A DNA stretch of 64,000 bases from Anthoceros angustus. Lineage: Eukaryota > Streptophyta > Anthocerotopsida > Anthocerotales > Anthocerotaceae. A program made the translations under genes and the position numbers. This document shows, piece by piece, positions 56,911 through 64,000 of this stretch. The notes below the pieces were generated by a model. It was not told where the DNA came from. It saw only the letters and a list, made by a program, of their open reading frames with translations, and ran no database searches. Position 1 is the stretch's first letter, and each line of letters opens with the position of its first letter. Location: assembly GCA_010909165.1 (NCBI GenBank), contig MU008214.1, positions 62,001-126,000 of the forward strand, in the 5' to 3' direction.

Positions 56911-57990
56911 TCCTTCCACGCACTTCGACGTGGCACTTCCATCGAAAATTCAGTAGGCTAACCTTAGAAGCAACCTTGGAATGAAGGCTAACCTTAGAAG
57001 CAAATGCCTCAAATCGAGCCAAGATTTGGTCGGTCAGTGTAGAGGTACTCCTCCAAACATGTATGCGGTGGACAAAAAGCGATAAGGGATAAGCTCTGCG
57101 TTGCGTGGCTTAATACAACTGCGAGTCAAAGTGCCGCGAAGATAATGATGACAATGGAGGAGAAGCTGGACCAAGTGATGACGAAGGATTGAACTCGGGG
57201 ATGAGTGGCGAAATCTCGTTTTCCGGGGTCCTGCAGAATTAATGTTGTAAGTCCGTTCGATATTCGTGTTAGGGAAATACCACTGGTGGCTTTTGTGGTG
57301 TCATAACAAAACCACATTTTCCTCCCAAAACTGAGTTTACCGTCCCTTCCGTGAGGCGGCCTTCCTCACCGTTCCTACTTTGCATTATTCCGTAGGTTCG
57401 AGTTTGTGACCACCATTCGACACAAACATTCTTTGGATGGAAAGTAGTAACTTTCTTGGGTGAGACCCTTTTTTTTTTGAGCTGTTTTTTAATGCCTTCA
57501 AAAAAGCTTTAGGCCATCAAAAACCCCTTCGTAGAGATTATTTGCGGAAAACCCCTTGAGATTATTCACCCCTTCAAAATTATCATGTTCATTCTGCGGA
57601 AGGATGCATGACTGGCCTGTTTACATGTCCTGTGCGGAGTGTATATGCATATGTGGCTTCTTAAAAAGGTGGGCCACCGCGACTTGCGTCTCAGTTGTCG
57701 CAGAGGTGTGGCAATGTAGATACCAATGTGCAAGACTCACATAGGTTGCAGCTAGGCGGAAGAGTGCTTCCATTGTCTGGGGCCCAGCACCTTCGACATG
57801 CATACCGGGCGCCCCTCAGCGCCTCGGGAGGCCCGGAGGCCGGTGCCCCATGTCGGTCCGGGAGGGGGCGGCCCCTCGAGCGAGATTAACCGCACCCATG
57901 TTCATGTAGGCCGGTTGTGCAACAATCTGTCTCGATATAATACTTGTCTCCATTTTTGCGAGAGGTTTACTGAAGGAGCTTTGGCATCAC
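56911..57990. other. Cargo spacer upstream of the DUF7869-like gene
   Basis: A 20-bp phrase (AGGCTAACCTTAGAAGCAA) is duplicated at 56,954 and 56,985. A T-run lies at 57,470 and a GC-rich insert with GGGCGCCCC and CCTCGGGAGG at 57,807-57,880. Short coding-like pieces are present (SRYNTCLHFCERFTEGALA at about 57,940) and may be 5' exon parts of the next gene. Confidence 0.35.
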
Positions 57991-58004
57991 AGTGCGACTA
58001 AGCA

Positions 58005-59503
58005 ATGAGAGAGACAAAGCAAAACATCGGTCCAAAAGTTATAGTCAGCCCCACAAGTATATGCAGCTTGCTATCGATGGCATGGACTGGAGAAGACAGA
58101 GCTCCCTCATTTCCTCCGTTATCCCAAAGAGTTGGCGAGGCATCACTTATTAATGTTCATGTGGTGGGATGTATGATACATAATTACACTTTCAAGGCCA
58201 GGGCATATTTACACTACGCTAATCTGCACAACGACGCCAATCTCACTATTCATATAATTCAGGATGTCATATTTTCTTACGAAGGGGTGCTTCCTAAAGT
58301 TCTTTACCTCCAGCTTGATAATACTTGCCGTGAGAACAAGAACCAGCTACTATTCTCGTACCTAAATATGCTCATCGACCTTCAGGTGTTCGTTAAAATA
58401 AAGGTTGGGTTCCTATTGGTTGGTCATACCCATGATCAGGTTGATCAAATGTTTTCTTGTTTCTCGAAGCTTCTTAGGCACAAAGAAGCGTTTACTATTG
58501 ATACACTTTCGGAGATTTTGTGACTTTCACTAGCTTTGAAGTTAAAGTAATAGAGGTGGCGATTTTCGGTCTTATGTATGGCCCATTAAGAAGGGACGAG
58601 AGGATATGCATACAAGGCGGCTGAACCAGTTGAATAATCTTTCCTTCCAACATCAATTTAAAATCACGAGAGAGGCGAGGACCGAGGTCAAGTTACGGTC
58701 ATCGAGTAAGACTCAACATCCCTCAATGGGAATCAAGATGGTTGGAATTTTGAAATTTGTTCCATCAACCACCGTCGCCCCACTCCCTCATGCAAAAGGC
58801 GAGACAAAAAGGGTCAAGATGGAGGTCTTTCACCAACGGCGGCGCACTTGAAGCATGGCTTCGAACTTGGCGACGTATATCACGCCATCGGAGAGGGTGT
58901 GGTGGAGGTTGTTTTGGGTCGACCAGGAAGGAATTGCCACTATTGTGGAGAACAATATTGCTCTAGTGCTTAAACAACCGTGGAGGTGGTACAACAGAGA
59001 AGAGGTGGAGGCCCACATGCCGCCACTTCAAGTGCCGGAGGAGGTTGTGCTTGATGAAGCATTACTAAGAGAAGTTCCTCAACGGGATATGTATTTGGGA
59101 GCTCACAAGAATGCAAGTCGACAACATCAAGAAATAGAAAGGATGAATGGAGATGTCAAAGAGATAAGGAAGTGCATGTTCATTGCAACTCCATGCTCGG
59201 AGATACACATGTGGCTTTCTGGATTGGGAAGGTGGAAAGCGAGACTTGATTGCGAACCCATTTCTTATGGTCCACTGCAGGATCGAGCACACCGATGCTT
59301 TTGAAGGGAAATATGTTGAGGAGTTCTTTGTTAGAGGACCGGACAATCGACGATCGCGAAATGGGAAGAGAGTGGGAAGAGAAATTTACCCAAAAACATT
59401 GAAACTATTTGTGAATAAGACTATTATTCTCTATTATGGGTTCAACCTCAATGCAAGAAAGCACCTTTACGCTCCGACAAGAAGGCTATTCGAGATAGAA
59501 TGA
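58005..59503 (+). pseudogene. DUF7869-like protein gene (transposon-type), frame-broken
   Basis: The core frame 58,005-58,523 contains NVHVVGCMIHNYTFKARAYL, HNDANLTIHIIQDVI, VLYLQLDNTCRENKNQLLFS and FLLVGHTHDQVDQMFSCFSK. These are the conserved Asp/Asn-Glu-Asn-Lys and VGHTHxxVDQxFS blocks of the DUF7869 family. Just upstream in another frame is YMQLAIDGMDW (58,041-58,074), matching the family's N-terminal LSIDGMDQ block, so a one-base shift lies near 58,080-58,110. Downstream frames continue the family-like sequence (DFRSYVWPIKKGRE and FQHQFKITREARTEVKLRS at 58,560-58,700; ITPSERVWWRLFWVDQEG at 58,880; GRWKARLDCEP at 59,225; ILYYGFNLNARKHLYAPTR to 59,503). The family is widespread in repetitive, transposon-like genes; its biochemical role is not known to me. 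Whether the breaks are introns or mutations is unresolved. Confidence 0.6.
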
Positions 59504-59765
59504 ATCAGCGACCTTATCGCAGCTGGAGAGGAGGACTGACCATGAAGTGGATGATGGATGTCCTTTGGTTGTGAAGGAATTCGATGTCAAGACTAGAGAT
59601 TTTAGGGTTTTGTTTTCACGATAGAGTGAGCGTATGTTGGCTTCGAGTTTCATACTCGGCCGGCGATTACTAGATAGGTTGGTGAACACGGTCGACGCTT
59701 TTACGTCGCTATGTAATGAAGGCGTTCGGGTCCATGCTACGTGGTCTACGTTGTCTTCCAAAATA

Positions 59766-60500
59766 CGTGGGCGCCGGCATCTGGCGCCATCATTGACAAT
59801 ACCCTAGCTTGCATTCCTCCTAATATGTTTGAACATTTGTCACATGGGATGGCATTTCATGGGTCCATGTGTTCCCTAGTTCATCCAAGGTTAGTCACTT
59901 GTTTCTACCGTTTGTAGCGGTATAAGCGGTGGGCGCCGGCGCCCACCGCTCCACCTGCCCTACACAGTTCACTCCTCATGTGTTTAAACGTTTTTCAGAA
60001 GGGATGGCATTTCGCGGGGCCATGCGTCCACGAGTTAGTGCAAGGTAAGTCACTTGTTTCTACTGTTTGTAGAAAATATAGATAGTGGAGGCATGCATGC
60101 CTCCACCTCGACAATACCCTAGCCCGCATGCCTCCTCATATGTTTCAACGCGTTTGTCGGATGGGGCGGCATTTCGGGTCCATGTGTCCCCTAGTTCTTT
60201 CAAGGTAAGTCACTTGTTTCTAGTTTAGGGCGGTGTAAGCGGTGGGCGCATGCGCCTCCGCGCTTACACCTCACTCCGCATATGTTACAACGTTTGTCAG
60301 AAGGGACGGCATTTCGCGGGACCATGCGTCCACGAGTTCTGTCCAAGGTAAGTCACTTGTTTCTACCGTCTGTAGAAGATATATACAGTGGAGGCGCCGG
60401 CATGCCGGCGCCTCCATTGACAATACCTCCCTGCACAGTTCAATATCCATATGTTTCGATGTTTGTCAGAAGGGGCGGAATTTCTCGAGTCCATGCGTCC
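59766..60500. repeat. Five tandem units of about 155 bp, each with a different GC palindrome
   Basis: Units share CTTGTTTCTACCGTTTGTAG-like sequence, a GC core, ACAATACC(CTAGC), CATATGTTTCAACGTTTGTC-like sequence, GGCATTTCGCGGG and AAGGTAAGTCACTTG. The cores are self-complementary yet differ: imperfect at 59,768-59,790; a perfect 26-bp palindrome at 59,925-59,950; a perfect 22-bp one at 60,085-60,106; a near-perfect one at 60,233-60,267; a perfect 26-bp one at 60,390-60,415. The AAG|GTAAGT junction in each unit looks like a splice donor after a short open stretch (TAFRGTMRPRVLSK). Confidence 0.88.
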
Positions 60501-60540
60501 AAAAGTTCTCTCTAAGGTAAGTCAATCTCCTCACTCTTCT

Positions 60541-61120
60541 GGAGACTTTTGTTCCCCTTGCCAGATTGTTTTTTCTTTGATAGCACCCATCCATGAAGCA
60601 GGTGAGACTCGACAGGTACAAAACACACACCAGAGGCATGGAAACGGCAATTGCATGTCTTGATTTCTGGAAGATGGAAACAGGGACTTGCACCGCTGCA
60701 TGTTGAATTTTCATTGTCATCTCCAATAGTTATTACTCCCTCATTAAAACGGTTTTTCCAAAATCATATACCCTTTACGTACTGAATGAATAGCAAGAGG
60801 CCTCTCTCGTGCCCTCACGCCACCAAAATGTCATGTATGGGCATTATTTCAAGGCAAATGTGTGCCCATCGAGGTTGTATATCCCTTTTCCAGCCTATGT
60901 CATGACATTATCCCGGCCTCGCACAAAGCAACCGTAATTTTGAACCATTTTTGTGGAAAATGGCGATCAGGCGTTGCCCATGTTCCCGGTTACCAGGTTT
61001 ATTCATTGAAAAAGCGCTTCTGTTTATTGAAGCGGTATGAATATTATCGTGTTCTTCACCAAGGCGCCAACAAGCAAAGTTTACACATTTTCGTTCGGAT
61101 CTTGGCGTGAAGCAGCTTTA
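60541..61120. other. Cargo end before the polypurine tract
   Basis: No Copia RNase H is present here, though that is its expected place. The 82-codon frame at 60,862-61,110 shows no domain I know. Confidence 0.4.
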
Positions 61121-61134
61121 GCTTGAAGGGGGAG
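61120..61134 (+). other. Polypurine tract of element 2
   Basis: The stretch GCTTGAAGGGGGAG (from 61,121) directly precedes the 3' LTR. This is the standard plant Copia second-strand priming site. Confidence 0.88.
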
Positions 61135-61404
61135 TGTTAGAGATTCAATCCTTTGGTACTTACTCTAGTATATTAGGATATACTAGGATATTGCACTATC
61201 GAGTCTAGGGCTTACCTCCTCGATGGTTGCCTAGCCTAAGGGCTATATATGTAGCACCACTGTGCACCATATTGATGTGTACTGGAGCCTATCTAAGCCG
61301 ATTGGTGCTATTGCGTGTGCCATCCATTGCCTCTGCTTGTGTCTGCTAACTGTGTTGATCCTGTGCGTTGCCCAGACTGTGTTGTGTCTGAGCTAGTTCT
61401 TTCA
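61135..61404 (+). repeat. 3' LTR of element 2
   Basis: 270 bp, TG..CA ends, matching 44,316-44,576 apart from scattered changes and small indels near 61,260-61,370. Confidence 0.92.
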
Positions 61405-61409
61405 AATGA
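61405..61409. repeat. Target-site duplication, right copy (AATGA)
   Basis: Identical to 44,311-44,315. Confidence 0.85.
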
Positions 61410-61765
61410 AAGACACTATAGTTTATAACATTTTTCACTATAGTTTATGACACTTCACAGTTGGTAGAAGCTATCTATAAGAACATATCAATGAAAGACA
61501 CTATAGTTTATAACATTTTTCACTATAGTTTATGACACTTCACAGTTGGTAGAAGCTATCTATAAGAACATATCAATGAAAGACACTATAGTTTATAACA
61601 TTTTTCACTATAGTTTATGATACTTCACAGTTGGTAGGACGTTTTTCAAAAGCTCAGCTAGTCTTCGTACCAATGAAAGACACCATAGTTTATAATACTT
61701 TTCACCATAGTTTATGACGCTTTCTCATAGTTGGTAGGATGCTTTTTAAAAACTTTTCTAGTTTT
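61405..61765. repeat. 85-bp tandem repeat, target of element 2
   Basis: Units starting ATGAAAGACACTATAGTTTA at 61,406, 61,491 and 61,576 are almost identical; a fourth from 61,673 is diverged. Each unit contains two sub-repeats (CACTATAGTTTATAACA and CACTATAGTTTATGACA) and ends GCTATCTATAAGAACATATCA. The same unit end is found left of the element at 44,290-44,315. Confidence 0.92.
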
Positions 61766-62208
61766 CATTTGTAGGCTCGGGCTCGGGCTCGAATTGTTGA
61801 CGTTAGGTTGGGGATCTAGCTGTGGCAACTAGCTAAATCTTGCTTCACATGCGGCTCAATCTACTGTTGGTGTTCTTGGTGTTCTTGCTGTATGTATGGG
61901 AGAGAGTCTCTCTCTTAGAATTGGACTTACATAGTCCCACACTTTGGCTCCCGGAGAGTGAGGTATAATTTCATGTCTCTAGTTTTTCTTTATCATAATT
62001 CCATGTTCCTAGACCTTTTATGGTTCGTTAACAAAACGATCTCCAACTTTGACAATACATTTTGCATTCCTGATCTTCAACTTTAACAACAAATTGTGTT
62101 TTCATGGTCACTGGACACATGCTTAGCTTGCATGGTAAGCTACCCTTACCAAAACATGTATCTTCAAAACACCAAAAAGAGCTACCTTGTCAAAACATGA
62201 AAAACCCT
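61766..62208. other. Spacer, no gene seen
   Basis: Includes GGCTCGGGCTCGGGCTCG at 61,773 and a phrase (GTTGACGTTAGGTTGGGGAT) whose reverse complement occurs near 44,093-44,113 (CTCCAACCTAACGTTGACAA), so an inverted copy flanks both sides of element 2. Confidence 0.4.
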
Positions 62209-62395
62209 CCCCAAAACACTAAAAACCTTGGCCAAAATACCAAAAACCCTGGCCAAAACAGCAAAAACCCTGGCCAAAACACCAAAAACCCTGGCCAAAA
62301 CACCAAAAACCCTGGCCAAAACACCAAAAACCTTGGCCAGCCAAAACACCAAAAACTACAGCAAAAACCCTCGCCAAAACACCAAAAAGTATGGT
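62209..62395. repeat. 21-bp tandem repeat (CCAAAACACCAAAAACCCTGG)
   Basis: About seven units from 62,209 to 62,345, then degenerate pieces to about 62,390. Reads as a Lys/Asn/Thr/Pro/Gly/Gln heptapeptide repeat in one frame, probably not coding. Confidence 0.9.
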
Positions 62396-62541
62396 ATAAT
62401 ACTTGAAAATGTAGCCACTCGGGCCCGAACAGACATTGTAGAAGCACCCGCGGCAGACGGGTGCTTCATAGAAGAAATGTCTCTTCATAGGAGAATGTCT
62501 CTTCTCATATCACCTGTTCAAATCGAGGCTGTGAAGTCAAG

Positions 62542-64000
62542 TTGAGCGGAGCTAATGGACACAGCTTACAGCTTATCTGCCATCCTATGGGATGCCTCTA
62601 TCCCATAGCTCATGGCCTAGCTCCTACCAATGACGGTCACTTGGATCTGGTTTCTACCAAATCAGGTCATTCCTCATTCAGTCTAATTACAGACAACAAG
62701 CTAAGTCATCAGACTACATTGTGGCATTTGAGGCTGTCTCATCTTCACATTCAGGGCTTACATAGAATGCAGAAGCAACATATGGTTGTCGGCTTATCCC
62801 CACTGTCTGACTTGCCTTTGTGCCCCGGTTGCCTTATTGGAAAACAACATAGCCAACCCTATCCAAGGTCCGCTTCTCACACCTCTCATTTACTTGAGGT
62901 TGTTCATGTTGACTTATGTGGCCCCATGCAGACACCTTCTCTTGGAGGTAGACTGTACATGTTTGTCATACTAGATGACTTCAGCCACTTTACTACCCTC
63001 TACTCTCTCACTCATAAGTTAGAGGCGTTTCCTAGCTTTAAAACATTTCAAGCTCTAGCTGAAAATCACACTGGTTACAAGATTAAGATTTTCCGACAAT
63101 GCTAAGGAACTCAATTCCCTCGCCTTTGAAGCCCACTTGCTTGCTAGTGGCATCCAACATCAAAAGATAGTGTCTTATGCACATCAACAACTGGGCAAGG
63201 CAGAGCACCGCAATAGGTCGCTCCTTGATGCTGTCCGGAGCTCTTTGGCTACATCCCATCTTCCGAATTATTTATGGGCTGATGCTGCCGCTACAATTTG
63301 TTATGTGCAAAACCGCTGCAGCACCTCCACTGTTCCTGCCAAGACTCCTTATGAAATATGGACAGGACGCAAGCCGAATATTTGTCATCTTCGAGTTTTT
63401 GGTTGGGATGCTTATGCCCATGTTCCACCAAAATTACGAAAGAAATTGGATCCACGATCAACCAAACTGACCTTCATTGCCTATGGTGAATCGGATGGAG
63501 TAAAAGGCTATCCCCTGCTGGATAGATGTACTCGCCAGATCTCTCTTGCTCGGAGTGTTATATTTGATGAGATGCCCCTTTTGTCTAAATTTCCAGCTCC
63601 GACTCTGCCATATGGTCTGGGCAGTGACCACCGTGAATCTACAACTGTGACAGACTTTGATGATGGTGCTGCCTATGCTCTACCGATAACCCCGCAGCTG
63701 AATTCGCCATCTCCTCAGCCTGGTGTTGTCATTGCGCCTGCTACTCCAGCCCGCTTCATCCAGTCTACAGCTGAGGATGATTTTGGCCTCAACCCCGGGC
63801 CTTCCAGCTCGGACTTGCCATCTCCTCACGGCCTGGTTGAGGCAGCCGTTGACATTGGCGCCTCATCATCCAAATTGCTTCTTTGCAGTGGGGCTTGAGT
63901 GCTGGTTTGTATCTCGGACACTTACTCCTACTGACTTCTCCTCACATGGCTCGACGTCCCATCCACAGCGGACTGTCTATTTGGGGAGAAGGTAACACCT
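62542..64000 (+). mobile_element. Copia element 3, partial, runs off the window
   Basis: The first frame (to 63,105) has the pre-integrase zinc finger (LWHLRLSHLHIQGL, then CPGCLIGKQHSQPY) and integrase core start (VVHVDLCGPMQTPSLGGRLY, about 62,905). The second (63,137-63,898) continues the integrase (LGKAEHRNRSLLDAVRSSLA; TPYEIWTGRKPNICHLRVFG; PRSTKLTFIAYGESDGVKGY) and a Pro/Ser-rich linker. The two are separated by a small deletion near 63,095, where the expected SDN block reads FRQC then a stop in one frame and DNAKEL in the next. Gag and protease are not visible upstream, and no LTR is seen. RT would lie beyond 64,000. Confidence 0.85.

Larger units (their letters stand above)
44316..61404 (+). 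mobile_element. Copia-type LTR element 2 (17.1 kb) with large non-retroviral cargo
   Basis: Bounded by LTRs at 44,316-44,576 and 61,135-61,404 (about 90% alike by eye, both TGTTAGAGATTC..TTTCA) and by the 5-bp target duplication AATGA on both sides. The primer site TGGTATCAGAGC follows the 5' LTR and the polypurine tract precedes the 3' LTR. The insertion target was an 85-bp tandem repeat: the left flank (GCTATCTATAAGAACATATC) and right flank (AATGAAAGACACTATAG) together rebuild a unit of the array at 61,405-61,760. Pol is broken and stops early in reverse transcriptase (about 47,310). From there to 61,110 lie a methyltransferase gene, a DUF7869-like gene, a non-LTR fragment and palindrome arrays. 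Either another element inserted and pol was deleted, or the LTR unit mobilised cargo. Confidence 0.85.

Noticed and set aside
55862-56961. Several 100-280 codon open frames on both strands in 55.8-57.0 kb
   Set aside because: They are translations of the GC palindrome array: repetitive Pro/Ala/Gly/Arg in every frame, no domain, and all six frames open.
62104-62545. Lys/Asn/Gln-rich repeat protein at 62.1-62.5 kb
   Set aside because: A 21-bp DNA repeat gives periodic peptides in two frames on both strands; no flanking coding sequence.

Overview
This is nuclear DNA of a land plant. The named genes are typical plant genes, the introns are short (roughly 70-350 bp) with GT-AG borders, and the spacers are full of LTR and non-LTR retroelement remains. 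A very basic HMG-box protein that resembles a sperm chromatin protein, together with the short introns, hints at a seedless plant (bryophyte or lycophyte) with motile sperm. That assignment is an inference; the species cannot be read from the sequence. Exon borders below were worked out by eye from splice signals, reading frame and remembered protein families; no search was run.

Layout. 1.26-1.79 kb (+): a three-exon gene for a 109-residue Arg-rich HMG-box protein. 2-9 kb: relic country, with non-LTR retroelement 3' ends, tandem repeats and a broken PPR gene on the minus strand. 9.38-11.18 kb (+): five-exon bicupin (11S-globulin/glutelin-like). 14.2-15.15 kb (-): single-exon gamma-SNAP. 18.3-21.8 kb (+): AP2-B3 transcription factor of the RAV class with long Gln/Ala/Ser repeats, an RLFGV repression motif and an apparent frame change. 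24.56-27.2 kb (-): nine-exon OTU deubiquitinase. 28.4-30.1 kb (+): eight-exon circularly permuted DAR/MTG1 GTPase, probably mitochondrial; two broken copies of it lie at 41.3-43.5 kb.

30-64 kb is mostly transposon. A decayed Copia element (31.77-37.12 kb) has one visible LTR, an extra ORF before gag, and an antisense ORF just after its RNase H region (37.3-38.3 kb). A second Copia-type element is delimited from 44,316 to 61,404 by two LTRs of about 265 bp, a 5-bp target duplication (AATGA), a tRNA-Met primer site and a polypurine tract. Its pol breaks off early in reverse transcriptase. Between that point and the polypurine tract lie about 13.8 kb of unexpected cargo: a minus-strand multi-exon gene with DNA N4/N6-methyltransferase motifs, a plus-strand DUF7869-like gene, a non-LTR retroelement 3' end, and arrays of GC-rich perfect palindromes. 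A third Copia element runs off the right edge (62.5-64.0 kb).

The five intact host genes are unrelated housekeeping or regulatory genes and form no pathway. The most unusual items are the HMG-box/protamine-like gene, the methyltransferase plus DUF7869 cargo between two LTRs, and the palindromes that keep their symmetry while changing sequence.
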